29,367 nucleotides of DNA, taken from Gaiellasilicea sp037721555 (lineage in GTDB: Bacteria > Actinomycetota > Thermoleophilia > Gaiellales > Gaiellaceae). The notes beneath the pieces are model-generated. The model was not told where the DNA came from. It was given only the letters and a program-made list of their open reading frames with translations, and did no database searches. The position numbers and the translations under genes were made by a program. Location of the stretch: assembly GCA_037721555.1 (NCBI GenBank), contig JBBJOI010000035.1, positions 1 to 29,367 on the forward strand, written 5' to 3'. Positions 1-7,812 of this stretch are shown here, piece after piece (the stretch's first letter is position 1; each line of letters starts with the position of its first letter).

Positions 1-82
1 TACCACTACGCGCCGCGCCCGACCCGGCGAAACCGCTCCGTCTGGCCCATCCCCGCGCGCACCCGAGTTTCACATGGAGCCT
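1..82. other. Left edge, no gene seen
   Basis: Nothing convincing is encoded in these 82 bases on either strand. They lie downstream of the minus-strand coiled-coil gene that ends at 83. Confidence 0.5.
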
Positions 83-1414
83 CTAGCGGGGTCGGAAGCT
101 TGCGTGCACGTCGTCGAGCCTGCGGGCGATCTCCTCGAGCCTCGCCTCGAGTGCCGCCCGCTCCGCCTCGGCCTCGGCGACGACGGAGCCGAGCACGCGC
201 CTGAGCTCGGCATCCGCCTGGGCGATCCTGTGCTCCGCCGATTCGGCCAGCAGCTCGTGCTGGCGCTCGAACTGGGTCTGCGCCTGGCGGATCCGCGCCT
301 CGAGCCGTTGCTGTCCCAGGTCGCCCGTGTGCGAGAGGCGTTCTGCGTACACCGCTTCTGCCTGCCGCATGAAGTTCTCGACGCCTCGATCCAGCTCGCG
401 CGAGAGGCGCCCAGCGGCCTCGTCGCGGGCGGCACGCAGGGTGACGTCGAACTGCTGAGCCGCGGCTTCTGCATAACGCTCGCCCTCGCGGGCGACGACG
501 CGCTGGAGCTTCTCCACCTGTCGCCGTTCGACGTCGCCGAACGAGGCCTCGATCCGGGCAACTGCTTCGCCTTCGCTCCGCTCGATCTGCTCAGACAGGG
601 CGTGCTCCCGCCGGCGCAGCCGCTCCGAGACCTCCTCGACCACGCGGCGCCGCTCGCTCGTATGCGCCTCCAGCTCGTCAAGCGCCTCGGCGACCGCCGC
701 CTGCGCCGACTGCTCGAGCTCCGCGCGTAGTCGCAACACCGACGCACGCTGCTCCTCGGCGCTCGTCACGAGCTCCGCTGCTCCACCCGCGATCCGCGCT
801 TCGGCCTCTGCGAGCAGCTGCCGCTGCCGCTGCTCCAGCTGGGCTACTTCGCCCGAGAGGCCGTGCTGCGCGCGGTCGACGTCGTCCGACCAGGTCCGCA
901 GCCGTTCCTCCACGCGCCGTTCCACGACCGCGAGAGCCTGCACGAGTTCCTCACCCGCCCGCCGCTCGCGCTCGACCAAGGCGACGCGACGCTCCTCGGC
1001 GAGCCGACGCTCTTCGTCCGCGAGAACGGAGATCGAGTCGGCGCGAGTTCGGGCGAGCCAACGCTGGACCTCCTCGGCGGTCGCGGCCTTCTCCTCCTCG
1101 ATCACGGCCCGGACGTGCGATCGCACACCCTCGAGGACCTCGTCTGCCTCCTGGCCGCGGCGCAGCGACCGCGCAAGAGCGGCCGCGGCCGCCTGCGCGA
1201 GCGCCGCCGCCAGCAGGCCCGTGGCAGCGATGGCGAGCTCGCGTTCCGGCCGGAACGCAAAGGCGATCCAGCCGGCGGCCGCAACGGCCAGAAAGACGAG
1301 CGCCGTGAGTGCGAGTGGTCTCGTTGTGGCCCGGCCGGTGACCGCGAGCGCGAGCGACGCTGCCGCGACCACGACCGAGACGATGAAGGCTGCCTGCACT
1401 GCGTTTGCCAGCAC
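83..1414 (-). CDS. Membrane-anchored long coiled-coil protein, function unknown
   Basis: I do not recognise a named family. Roughly the first 85 residues hold about three hydrophobic segments, the second reading LALTALVFLAVAAAGWIAF. The remaining 350 or so residues are almost entirely heptad-rich, charged Glu/Arg/Ala/Gln sequence predicted to be a long alpha-helical coiled coil. The architecture suggests a bundle anchored in the membrane with a cytoplasmic rod, as in scaffold or DivIVA/EzrA-like proteins, but no signature of those families is visible. I prefer the GTG start at 1414 because a TACGAT box lies exactly 6 nt upstream; an ATG at 1435 would add seven residues and overlap the start of the divergent gene. 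The extreme Glu/Arg content makes several opposite-strand ORFs, which are shadows. Confidence 0.8.
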   Translation of the reverse strand: MLANAVQAAFIVSVVVAAASLALAVTGRATTRPLALTALVFLAVAAAGWIAFAFRPERELAIAATGLLAAALAQAAAAALARSLRRGQEADEVLEGVRSHVRAVIEEEKAATAEEVQRWLARTRADSISVLADEERRLAEERRVALVERERRAGEELVQALAVVERRVEERLRTWSDDVDRAQHGLSGEVAQLEQRQRQLLAEAEARIAGGAAELVTSAEEQRASVLRLRAELEQSAQAAVAEALDELEAHTSERRRVVEEVSERLRRREHALSEQIERSEGEAVARIEASFGDVERRQVEKLQRVVAREGERYAEAAAQQFDVTLRAARDEAAGRLSRELDRGVENFMRQAEAVYAERLSHTGDLGQQRLEARIRQAQTQFERQHELLAESAEHRIAQADAELRRVLGSVVAEAEAERAALEARLEEIARRLDDVHASFRPR

Positions 1415-1420
1415 GGATGA

Positions 1421-1426
1421 ATCGTA
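1421..1426 (-). promoter_or_regulatory. Leaderless -10 box TACGAT
   Basis: TACGAT on the minus strand is followed by 6 nt and then the GTG at 1414, the spacing expected of a leaderless transcript. No clear -35 was seen. Confidence 0.5.
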
Positions 1427-1433
1427 GTGCGGC

Positions 1434-2006
1434 ATGCTGCGGCCCGTGACGCTCGCGGACGAGTTGGCAACGATCGCAGCGACGGCAGAGTCTCGCGCGC
1501 GGGAGGGAGAGCGTCTCGTGGCCGTCCTCCCGACGGAGGCGCACCCTGGCCGGCGCCTCTACCTGTGCGCCTTCGGGGGCGAGGAGGGAGTTCCCGAGAG
1601 CTGGTTCGCCCTCAATGAAACGGGTGAGGACGTGTCCGAGCGACAGGCGGTGCGCGACGCAGTCTCGATCGCGGCGATGTGCGAGCTGGCCGAGGAGACG
1701 GCTGCAGGAGGCGACCTGGACGATCTGCGGAGCCAGCTCGTCGCACTTCGGCTGACGGAGAACCCCCCCGGGATCGAAGCGGCCGAGGCCGCCGTCGCAG
1801 AGCTGCAGAGCGTCGTGAGCGCGCCGCCGCAGCTGGCGACGATCTCACGGCTCGACGCGATCGGGGCGGCGGCCAGGAAGCTCGAGCTCGCCCTCGGCAA
1901 CGCGCTCCAGGGTTCGCCGTTCGCCGAGGCCATGAAGGCGGCTCCGGCAGTGGTCGCACGGTTGACCGCCGACGTCGAGGCCGCTTACCGGGGCGAGCTC
2001 AGCTAG
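1434..2006 (+). CDS. Conserved-looking hypothetical protein, 190 aa
   Basis: The product is soluble, acidic and Ala/Glu-rich, with no signal peptide or membrane segment. Its N-terminal half contains a compact region around residues 27-60 (LPTEAHPGRRLYLCAFGGEE) that reads like a small alpha/beta domain; the C-terminal half is helical. I do not recognise a family. Codon use and third-position GC match its neighbours, so I consider it a real gene. The start may be ATG 1434 or GTG 1446; the latter has a weak CATGCT box 7 nt upstream. It is divergent from the coiled-coil gene, with essentially no spacer. Its TAG stop forms the first bases of the -10 box of the next gene. Confidence 0.7.
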   Translation: MLRPVTLADELATIAATAESRAREGERLVAVLPTEAHPGRRLYLCAFGGEEGVPESWFALNETGEDVSERQAVRDAVSIAAMCELAEETAAGGDLDDLRSQLVALRLTENPPGIEAAEAAVAELQSVVSAPPQLATISRLDAIGAAARKLELALGNALQGSPFAEAMKAAPAVVARLTADVEAAYRGELS

Positions 2007-2009
2007 CTT
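2004..2009 (+). promoter_or_regulatory. Leaderless -10 box TAGCTT overlapping a stop codon
   Basis: TAGCTT begins with the TAG stop of the preceding gene and is followed by 7 nt and the ATG at 2017. Confidence 0.55.
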
Positions 2010-2016
2010 TTGGCGC

Positions 2017-2313
2017 ATGGAAGGCGCCGGCTTCGGTTTTCCGTTCGGGGGCGACCCGGACGATCTGCTCCGTGGCATCCAGGAGTTCGCGGCGAAGCAG
2101 GCCGAGACCGTGCAGGAGGCGCAGCGCGAGCAGTTTGCGACCCTGACCCTGAACACCGCCGTAGAGCTGACGGCGGCAGCGCTGAAGCAGGTGCAGGTGA
2201 GCGGCGGCGTCGACGAGCAGGCAGTGGCCCTTCGCGACGCGATGCGCGTGCTCTTCCCGGAGGCGGTCGCGCTCATCAGCGCGGCTCGCCAGGGCTTCAT
2301 GCGCGAGCGGTAG
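2017..2313 (+). CDS. Small helical hypothetical protein, 98 aa
   Basis: A soluble 98-residue protein, with a Gly/Phe-rich N-terminus (GFGFPFGGDPDD) followed by amphipathic helices rich in Gln, Glu and Ala. No signal peptide, no transmembrane segment and no recognised motif. The start is supported by a TAGCTT box 7 nt upstream. It follows the 190-aa gene on the same strand and may act with it, but the promoter box suggests independent transcription. A 42-bp hairpin repeat begins 26 nt after the stop and might end the transcript, although there is no T tract. Confidence 0.7.
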   Translation: MEGAGFGFPFGGDPDDLLRGIQEFAAKQAETVQEAQREQFATLTLNTAVELTAAALKQVQVSGGVDEQAVALRDAMRVLFPEAVALISAARQGFMRER

Positions 2314-2338
2314 CGCTCGTCGCGCTCGCCCCTGGCCG

Positions 2339-2380
2339 GCCGGCTCCCGGCAGGCGGAGCCCGCCTCCGCCGGCCTCGCG
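2339..2380 (+). repeat. 42-bp hairpin repeat, copy 1
   Basis: This copy is identical to 2477-2518 except for one base (A here, G there). It contains the stem GGCGGAG / CTCCGCC with a 5-nt loop. It resembles REP-type extragenic palindromes in structure. It lies just downstream of the gene ending at 2313. Confidence 0.8.
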
Positions 2381-2383
2381 CGC

Positions 2384-2447
2384 CTGAGCGCACGCGGCTC
2401 TCCGGGTCTGGCCCTTCGGCCTATCCCCTCCGGCCGCGCACGCTCAG
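2384..2447. repeat. Imperfect inverted repeat between the two direct repeats
   Basis: The arms at 2384-2398 and 2433-2447 (15 nt each, two mismatches) can pair around a 34-nt loop. With the flanking 42-bp copies this makes a symmetric cassette of about 180 bp without coding capacity, like a BIME or small MITE. That interpretation is inference. Confidence 0.55.
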
Positions 2448-2476
2448 CCACGCGCCAGGAACGAGCGCCCCTTGCC

Positions 2477-2518
2477 GCCGGCTCCCGGCGGGCGGAGCCC
2501 GCCTCCGCCGGCCTCGCG
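2477..2518 (+). repeat. 42-bp hairpin repeat, copy 2
   Basis: Second copy, in the same orientation as the first and ending 3 nt before the GTG at 2522. Its G variant allows a second fold, GGCGGGC / GCCCGCC around GGA. It occupies the region where a ribosome-binding site or -35 element of the proline dehydrogenase gene would lie. Confidence 0.8.
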
Positions 2519-2521
2519 ATA

Positions 2522-3442
2522 GTGTCCGGCGCCGTGGCCCTGCTCAACCGCGCCATCGTCCGCCTGCTTCCTGTCGTGCCACGTCCGCTCGTGCAGAAGC
2601 TCTCGGCGCGCTACATCGCAGGGCCGTCGCTCGCGGACGCGTGTCGCGTCGTGGCCGAGCTCAACGGCGCCGGCAAGCTGGCGACGGTCGACGTCCTCGG
2701 GGAGGAGATCAGCCGGGCCTCCGAGGCGGAGGCGATCGCTGACGAGTACGTGGCCGCGCTCAACGCTTTCACGCGCGACGGCCGGGACGCGAACGTCAGC
2801 GTCAAGCCGACCGCACTCGGCCTCAAGCTCGACTACGAGCTCTGCAAGCGCAACGTCGAGCGGGTGATCGCCGCAGCGGAACCGACGAACCGCTTCGTGC
2901 GAATCGACATGGAGGACGCGTCGACGACGGATGACACGCTGCGCCTCTTCCGGGAGCTGCGCGACGAGGGCCACGCGCGCGTTGGTCCGGTGCTCCAGGC
3001 CTCGCTGCGGCGCACGGTCGCCGACGCCGGCGGACTCGCGGGCGCGAGCGTCCGTCTCTGCAAGGGCATCTACATCGAGCGCGAGGCAATCCAGTATCAC
3101 GACGACGAGGCGGTTCGCGTGAGCTTCGTTCGCTCGCTCGAGACGCTCCTTGACGGCGGCTCCTACACCGCCATCGCGACACACGACGAGTGGCTCGTGG
3201 AGCAGGCGCTGCGCCTCGTCCGCGAGCGCGGGCTCGCGCCGGAACAGTACGAGTTCCAGATGCTGCTCGGCATCCGGGCGGACCTCGGTGACCGCCTCGT
3301 CCGCGAGGGGCACCGCCTCCGGATCTACGTCCCGTACGGCCGCAAGTGGTACGAGTACTCGCTGCGGCGCCTCCAGGAGAACCCCAAGGTCGCCGGCTAC
3401 ATCGCGTCCGACACGGTCGCGCGCCTCGTTCTCCGACGCTAG
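2522..3442 (+). CDS. Proline dehydrogenase (monofunctional)
   Basis: The enzyme oxidises L-proline to pyrroline-5-carboxylate with FAD, the first step of proline catabolism, passing electrons to the respiratory chain. The 306-residue length fits the stand-alone actinobacterial/Bacillus type and not the large bifunctional PutA. Family motifs are visible: VRLCKGIYIE (usually RLVKGAY) in the barrel core, FQMLLGIR, and the C-terminal IYVPYGRKWYEYSLRRLQENP-type signature near residue 280. No dehydrogenase partner for pyrroline-5-carboxylate is in the window. The start may be GTG 2522 or the in-frame GTG 2534; a TAGTGT box at 2520-2525, 8 nt before 2534, favours the latter if the mRNA is leaderless. 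A hairpin repeat abuts the start region. Confidence 0.93.
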   Translation: MSGAVALLNRAIVRLLPVVPRPLVQKLSARYIAGPSLADACRVVAELNGAGKLATVDVLGEEISRASEAEAIADEYVAALNAFTRDGRDANVSVKPTALGLKLDYELCKRNVERVIAAAEPTNRFVRIDMEDASTTDDTLRLFRELRDEGHARVGPVLQASLRRTVADAGGLAGASVRLCKGIYIEREAIQYHDDEAVRVSFVRSLETLLDGGSYTAIATHDEWLVEQALRLVRERGLAPEQYEFQMLLGIRADLGDRLVREGHRLRIYVPYGRKWYEYSLRRLQENPKVAGYIASDTVARLVLRR

Positions 3443-3470
3443 AGGCTCCAACCGATGGCTCTCGCGAGCG

Positions 3471-3758
3471 TTACGGCAGCGGCGGGCCGGGCGCGACGTC
3501 GTCTTCCTCGACGACCGTCGTCGTCGAGCGCCGGCGTGGAGCCGCCTCGTGCACAGGGCCGCCTTCCACGTAAGCCGTGCGGCGATGGAAGCCGCCCCAG
3601 CTCGACCAGAAGATCATCGAGAGGACGAGCCCGAGCGCTCCGACGATCAGCAGGATGACGCCGATCGTGTTCACGTCGAGACCCTCGGCTTCGGCCGTGA
3701 CGCCCCACGCGAGTACCGCCCCGGCGGCGATCAGGAGAATGCTGACTGCGATGCCCAT
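3471..3758 (-). CDS. DUF6458-type small membrane protein
   Basis: A 95-residue protein with two transmembrane helices joined by a short loop containing GLDVNTIGVILLIVG, then the strongly conserved-looking FWSSWGG and a polar cytoplasmic tail with a Val/Glu/Asp cluster. This layout matches the DUF6458 family of actinobacteria, whose function is unknown. I chose ATG 3758 because the family usually begins MGI and because GAGGGGAG lies 10 nt upstream; the longer ATG at 3797 has no usable ribosome-binding site. It converges with proline dehydrogenase, with a 28-bp gap. Confidence 0.85.
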   Translation of the reverse strand: MGIAVSILLIAAGAVLAWGVTAEAEGLDVNTIGVILLIVGALGLVLSMIFWSSWGGFHRRTAYVEGGPVHEAAPRRRSTTTVVEEDDVAPGPPLP

Positions 3759-3845
3759 GTAGGTGTTGCTCCCCTCGTTGGATAGTTTCCGAGACATCCT
3801 TCCAGGCAGGCGGCGAAATTCCTGTCCGGCCGCTTCGAGGGCCGA

Positions 3846-4580
3846 TCACGCGAGCAGCGACCAACCTCCGTCGACGACCAGCGTCTGGCCCCGGATCATG
3901 TCTGCGGCGGGCGAGCAGAGGAAAGCGACGGCGCCCGCGACGTCCTCTGCCGTGACGAGGCGGCCGACGGGGTTCCTGCGTCCCGCCGTCAGCATCTCCT
4001 CCCGGTTCGGGAAGTGCTCGAGGGCACCCGTTTCGACGACGCCCGCCGAGACCGCGTTCACCTTGATCCCGCGCGGGGCGAGCTCGACCGCGAGGTAGCG
4101 GACGAGCGACTCGAGCGCCGCCTTCGAGGTACCGACGAGCGTGTAGTTCTCGAGCACCCGCTGCGAGCCGAGGCTAGAGATGCCGACGATCGAGCTCCCG
4201 TGCGGCATCTGCGGGACGGCCGCGCGCGCGAGCCCGAGCAGCGCTCGCGCATTTGCGTTCAGCGTCCAGTCCCAGTGCTTGTCCTCGGTCTCGAGCGCGG
4301 GGCGGATGACGCCTGTCGCGGCGTTGTGGACGAGCACGTCGAGCGGCCCGAGCTCGCGTACGGTGTCCTGTATCCGCTCCGACGAGACGTTCCCGCGAAC
4401 GAGGACGGGTTCCGCGCCCAGCGCGCGCAGCTCCTCCGCCGTCTCCTCGGCGGCAGCATCGGAGCGGAGGTAACCGATTGCGACGCGGGTTGCGCCGTGC
4501 TCCGCGAAGCGGCGCGCGATCGCTTTGCCGATCCCCCTCGAGCCCCCCGTCACGAAGACGGAGGCACCCTCGAAGGTCAT
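3846..4580 (-). CDS. fabL: Enoyl-ACP reductase III (FabL-type SDR)
   Basis: A short-chain dehydrogenase/reductase of 244 residues, predicted to reduce enoyl-ACP to acyl-ACP with NADPH in fatty-acid elongation. The nucleotide-binding TGGSRGIG motif spans residues 11-18 and HNAATG lies near 85-90. The catalytic pair is Tyr146 and Lys153, separated by six residues (Y-x6-K); this spacing is typical of enoyl reductases, whereas ordinary SDRs have Y-x3-K. The C-terminal stretch MIRGQTLVVDGGWSLL and the HFPNREE segment also match FabL. Its ATG overlaps the stop of the upstream 92-aa gene in an ATGA, implying coupled translation. Substrate assignment rests on motifs; a carbonyl or steroid-type reductase of the same subfamily is possible. 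Confidence 0.85.
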   Translation of the reverse strand: MTFEGASVFVTGGSRGIGKAIARRFAEHGATRVAIGYLRSDAAAEETAEELRALGAEPVLVRGNVSSERIQDTVRELGPLDVLVHNAATGVIRPALETEDKHWDWTLNANARALLGLARAAVPQMPHGSSIVGISSLGSQRVLENYTLVGTSKAALESLVRYLAVELAPRGIKVNAVSAGVVETGALEHFPNREEMLTAGRRNPVGRLVTAEDVAGAVAFLCSPAADMIRGQTLVVDGGWSLLA

Positions 4581-4855
4581 GAGCGCCGCGGTAGGGGCTC
4601 GGACGCCGGCGCTGCGCTCGGAAGGGTCTCCCAGCCGACGCGCGAGCGCGGCTCCTTCGGCCCGTCGTCAGCCTTCGAGGAGGCGTGTCCGAGCCGGTCG
4701 AGGAGCCGCATCCGATCCTCGGCGTAACGACGGACGTCGTGCTCCGGAGGCAGGTCCTGGATCAGCTCGCGCACCCGCGCACGCAGCTGGTAGGCGAAGT
4801 GGGGCGTCGCCGGCCCGACCAGGGCGTCGACGTCACGGATCGTGGGCTCGACCAT
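4577..4855 (-). CDS. Small hypothetical protein co-translated with fabL
   Basis: A 92-residue soluble protein. The first 60 residues (VEPTIRDVDALVGPATPHFA, then a helical RARVRELIQDLP region) look like a helical DNA- or protein-binding domain; the tail is Pro/Ser/Arg-rich and probably disordered. I do not recognise the family. ATG 4855 is preceded by a TAGGTT box with 7-nt spacing, which favours it over TTG 4864. Its stop overlaps the fabL ATG by 4 bp, so the two probably form one operon and this protein may regulate or assist fabL. Confidence 0.7.
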   Translation of the reverse strand: MVEPTIRDVDALVGPATPHFAYQLRARVRELIQDLPPEHDVRRYAEDRMRLLDRLGHASSKADDGPKEPRSRVGWETLPSAAPASEPLPRRS

Positions 4856-4862
4856 CGCCCCC

Positions 4863-4868
4863 AACCTA
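4863..4868 (-). promoter_or_regulatory. Leaderless -10 box TAGGTT
   Basis: TAGGTT (minus strand), a 7-nt spacer, then ATG 4855. Its expected -35 position coincides with the -10 box of the divergent EamA gene. Confidence 0.55.
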
Positions 4869-4886
4869 CCGCTCGAAACCTACGGC

Positions 4887-4892
4887 TAGTGT
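4887..4892 (+). promoter_or_regulatory. Leaderless -10 box TAGTGT
   Basis: TAGTGT, a 6-nt spacer, then GTG 4899. The box is only 18 bp from the opposite-strand -10 at 4863-4868. Confidence 0.55.
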
Positions 4893-4898
4893 CGCGAA

Positions 4899-5786
4899 GT
4901 GCGGCCCATCCACGCGATGCTGCTCGTCACGGTCGTCCTCTGGGCGCTCAACCTCACCCTCACGCGTTACATCCTCCAGCACGGCTTCGAGCCGTTGTCG
5001 TACGCCGTCGTCCGCTACGGGCTCGCGTCGGCGATCTTCCTTGCGATCGCGCTCCTCGCCGAGCGGACGCTCGGGATCGCGCGGCGAGACTTCGGCCTCG
5101 TTGCCCTTGCGGCTCTCTTTCTCTGGCTGAACCAGATCTCGTTCGTGTACGCGCTCGATACGACCAGCGCCTCGACGATCGCGCTGATTCTCGGTGCGAC
5201 GCCGGCGTTCGCGGCGCTGATCGGGCTCTCGCTCGGGCTCGAGCGCATGTCGGGACGCTTCTGGGGGGCGTCGCTCGTCTCGTTCGCGGGCGTCGGACTC
5301 GTCGCGCTCGGGACGGGCGGAGACGTCGCCGCGACCTGGACGGGACTCGCGCTCGGCATCGCCACCGCTGCCACCTGGGCCGGCTACTCGGTTGCGATCG
5401 CGCCGCTGATGGCCAGCTACAGCGCGTCCCGGATCAGCGCCGTTGTGCTGTCGCTCGCGTGGGTGGCGATCGCCGCCACCGGCGGCTCGCAGGCGGCCGG
5501 GCAGGACTACGGCGTCTCGCCGTGGGTCTGGCTGCTCCTCGTCTTTGCGACGCTCGGCCCGCTCGTCACGACCAATATCCTCTGGTTCCGCGCCCTGCAC
5601 GGCATCGGGCCCTCGCGCGCGACCCTGATCGCGAATCTGCAGCCGTTCGTCGCCGCCCTCTTCGCGCTCGTGCTGCTCTCGGAGCAGATGACCCTCGTCC
5701 AGGTCGCGGGCGGCCTCCTGATCGGCGGGGGCGTCCTGCTGGCCCGTCGGCCTCAGCGCGAGGCGGTTCCTGCGGCCGCCGAGTAA
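4899..5786 (+). CDS. EamA-family (DMT superfamily) transporter
   Basis: A 295-residue integral membrane protein with about ten hydrophobic helices arranged as two EamA halves, the usual size and layout of drug/metabolite transporters. Typical landmarks are LWALNLTLTRYIL in helix 1, ILGATPAFAALIGL at the end of the first half, and LIANLQPFVAALFALVLLSE, the characteristic helix-9 motif, in the second half. The substrate cannot be read from the sequence; relatives export amino acids, nucleosides or drugs. GTG 4899 is chosen from its leaderless -10 box. Its TAA stop overlaps the -10 box of hpd. Confidence 0.9.
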   Translation: MRPIHAMLLVTVVLWALNLTLTRYILQHGFEPLSYAVVRYGLASAIFLAIALLAERTLGIARRDFGLVALAALFLWLNQISFVYALDTTSASTIALILGATPAFAALIGLSLGLERMSGRFWGASLVSFAGVGLVALGTGGDVAATWTGLALGIATAATWAGYSVAIAPLMASYSASRISAVVLSLAWVAIAATGGSQAAGQDYGVSPWVWLLLVFATLGPLVTTNILWFRALHGIGPSRATLIANLQPFVAALFALVLLSEQMTLVQVAGGLLIGGGVLLARRPQREAVPAAAE

Positions 5787-5789
5787 CAT
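5784..5789 (+). promoter_or_regulatory. Leaderless -10 box TAACAT overlapping the eamA stop
   Basis: TAACAT begins with the TAA stop of the EamA gene; a 6-nt spacer leads to GTG 5796 of hpd. Confidence 0.55.
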
Positions 5790-5795
5790 CTGAAC

Positions 5796-6896
5796 GTGAT
5801 CGAGCCCGACTTCATGCCTCTCGACGGCTGGGACCACATCGAGCTCTGGGTGGGGAATGCGAAGCAAGCGGCGTACTGGTACGAGCACGCGTTCGGCTTC
5901 GCGCGAGCTGCCTATGCCGGTCCAGAGACCGGGGTTCGTGATCGTGCCTCCTACGTCCTGACGCAGGGCGAGATCCGGCTCGTGTTGACGAGTGGCCTAC
6001 GGGGCGACAGCGAGGTCATCCGCTTCGCCGGCGCCCACGGCGATGCTGCGAAGGACATTGCCCTCGCGGTTCCCGACGCCCGGCAGGCCTATCGGGAGGC
6101 GGTACAGCGCGGGGCGCGCGGCGTCGCCGAGCCGCGTTGGGAGGAGGACGAGCACGGCCGCGTCGAGCTCGCGACGATCGCGACCTACGGCGAGGTGGTA
6201 CACACCTTCGTCAACCGCTCGGACTACAGCGGGCCCTACCTCCCGGGGTACGTATCGCTCGCGCCGAACGGTCACGTCGGCGCCGGCGTCGGGCTCGTTG
6301 CGATCGACCACGTCGTCGGCAACGTCGAGCTCGGCCGCATGAACCACTGGGTCGAGTTCTACGAGCGGGCCTTCGGGATGACGAACATCGTTCACTTCGG
6401 CGACGACCAGATCCAGACCGAGTATTCGGCGCTGATGAGCAAGGTGATGGCGGACGGCGGCGGGAAGATCAAGTTCCCGATCAACGAGCCGGCCGAGGGC
6501 AAGCGCAAGAGCCAGATCGAGGAGTATCTCGACTTCAACGGCTCTCCGGGCGTCCAGCACATCGCCCTGCAGTCGACCGACATCGTCCGCACGATCGAGA
6601 CGCTGAAAGGCCGCGGGGTGCTGTTCCTCGATACGCCCGAGGCCTACTACGAGGACGTCGAGGGTCGCGTCGGCACGATTGCGGAGAGCTATTCCGACCT
6701 CGCGCGGCTACGCATCCTCGCCGACCGCGACGACGACGGCTACCTGCTCCAGATCTTCACGAAGACGGCGCAGGACCGGCCGACGCTCTTCTTCGAGGTG
6801 ATCGAGCGTCACGGCGCCACCACCTTCGGCGAGGGGAACTTCAAGGCGCTCTTCGAGTCGATCGAGCGCGAGCAGGCGCTCCGCGGCAACCTGTAG
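5796..6896 (+). CDS. hpd: 4-hydroxyphenylpyruvate dioxygenase
   Basis: A cytoplasmic non-heme Fe(II) enzyme converting 4-hydroxyphenylpyruvate to homogentisate in tyrosine catabolism. The 366 residues form the two-barrel vicinal-oxygen-chelate fold. The three iron ligands are visible in the C-terminal barrel: His172 in AIDHVV, His255 in GVQHIALQ and Glu334 in FFEVIER. Other family landmarks are the FPINEPA segment near residue 227 and the C-terminal GNFKALFESIEREQ. The gene is intact and full length. The next enzymes of the pathway, homogentisate dioxygenase and fumarylacetoacetase, are encoded about 15 kb away in this window. Transcription probably starts at the GTG itself. Confidence 0.96.
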   Translation: MIEPDFMPLDGWDHIELWVGNAKQAAYWYEHAFGFARAAYAGPETGVRDRASYVLTQGEIRLVLTSGLRGDSEVIRFAGAHGDAAKDIALAVPDARQAYREAVQRGARGVAEPRWEEDEHGRVELATIATYGEVVHTFVNRSDYSGPYLPGYVSLAPNGHVGAGVGLVAIDHVVGNVELGRMNHWVEFYERAFGMTNIVHFGDDQIQTEYSALMSKVMADGGGKIKFPINEPAEGKRKSQIEEYLDFNGSPGVQHIALQSTDIVRTIETLKGRGVLFLDTPEAYYEDVEGRVGTIAESYSDLARLRILADRDDDGYLLQIFTKTAQDRPTLFFEVIERHGATTFGEGNFKALFESIEREQALRGNL

Positions 6897-7020
6897 CCGC
6901 GCCGAGAAGTATCGATTGGCACGGTTTCGTGACACGGGCACGCGGCGTGTGCTTGTGCGTCGGCGGTGTCTCTGAGACCGTCTCTCGCCGCAGCAGTGTT
7001 TTCGGGCGTCGGCGGGCGGC

Positions 7021-7026
7021 GATCTT
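7021..7026 (+). promoter_or_regulatory. Weak -10-like box GATCTT
   Basis: GATCTT, then 6 nt, then GTG 7033. It matches nAnnnT but not the first T of the usual box, so it is weaker than the others. Confidence 0.3.
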
Positions 7027-7032
7027 CTCTCC

Positions 7033-7812
7033 GTGAACAGTCTGCACGAGCTCCTTGAAGCCCCGGCACGACAGTCTGCGATGCTCGGTGTGACCGAGCA
7101 TCGACCGTGGCCCCTGCCGTCGTCGCGATGGCTGATGGCGCAGACCTGGGAGCAGCTCCTCTTCGCCCACTGGCGCGTGCCGATCGAGCGTCTGCGTACG
7201 CATCTGCCGGCGGAGCTCCTGCAAGCTGGGCTCGAAGTCGACACGCACGAGGGGGACGCCTGGGTCGGCGTGACGCCGTTTCGCATCACCAATCTCCGCT
7301 TCCGCGGCACACCGGCGCTGCCGCGCCTGTCGTCGTTCCTCGAGCTGAACTGCCGCACCTACGTGAGCCGCGGCGGCGAGAAGCCCGGCATCTGGTTCTT
7401 CAGCCTCGACGCGTCGAGCCGGCTGGCGGTCGAGGCGGCGCGGAGGCTGTACAAGCTGCCGTACTTCCAGGCACGCATGGACGGTCTGCCGCGTTACCGT
7501 TGCTCGCGTGTCGGCGCCGATCGCCCGCACGTCTGGGAGTCGTCCTACCGTCCGACCGGGCCCGTCGCCCCGGCCGCCGAGGGAACGCTCGAGCACTTCC
7601 TTGTCGAGCGCTACTGCCTCTACACCAGCGACGATACGGGAGCTCTGTACCGGGCCGAGATCCACCATTCGCCCTGGCCACTCCAGCCCGCGGAGGCCGA
7701 GATCGACCTCAACACGATGGCGCCCGACGGGCTCGCGACGACGGGCGAGCCGGTGCTGCACTACTCCGAGCGGCAGGACGTCCTCGTCTGGCCACTCGGG
7801 CCGTATCCGTAG
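7033..7812 (+). CDS. DUF2071 (YqjF-like) protein
   Basis: A 259-residue soluble protein of the DUF2071 family, related to acetoacetate-decarboxylase-like folds; no reaction is established. Family motifs are clear: HRPWPLPSSRWLMAQTWEQL near residue 25, LLFAHWRVP, GDAWVGVTPFRITN, and PGIWFFSLDASSRLAV in the core. GTG 7033 has a weak -10-like box; ATG 7081 would start directly at the conserved domain and remains possible. The 136-bp gap after hpd contains no gene I can support. The vapB operator begins immediately after its stop. Confidence 0.88.
   Translation: MNSLHELLEAPARQSAMLGVTEHRPWPLPSSRWLMAQTWEQLLFAHWRVPIERLRTHLPAELLQAGLEVDTHEGDAWVGVTPFRITNLRFRGTPALPRLSSFLELNCRTYVSRGGEKPGIWFFSLDASSRLAVEAARRLYKLPYFQARMDGLPRYRCSRVGADRPHVWESSYRPTGPVAPAAEGTLEHFLVERYCLYTSDDTGALYRAEIHHSPWPLQPAEAEIDLNTMAPDGLATTGEPVLHYSERQDVLVWPLGPYP

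Noticed and set aside
74..730. Plus-strand ORF of 218 codons antisense to the coiled-coil gene
   Set aside because: Its Leu/Arg/Asp pattern mirrors the Glu/Arg-rich heptads of the minus-strand gene; no family motif and no promoter.
6960..6995. Terminator or regulatory hairpin after hpd (GTCTC/GAGAC with CGGCG/CGCCG)
   Set aside because: The stem is interrupted and not followed by a T tract; too weak to annotate.
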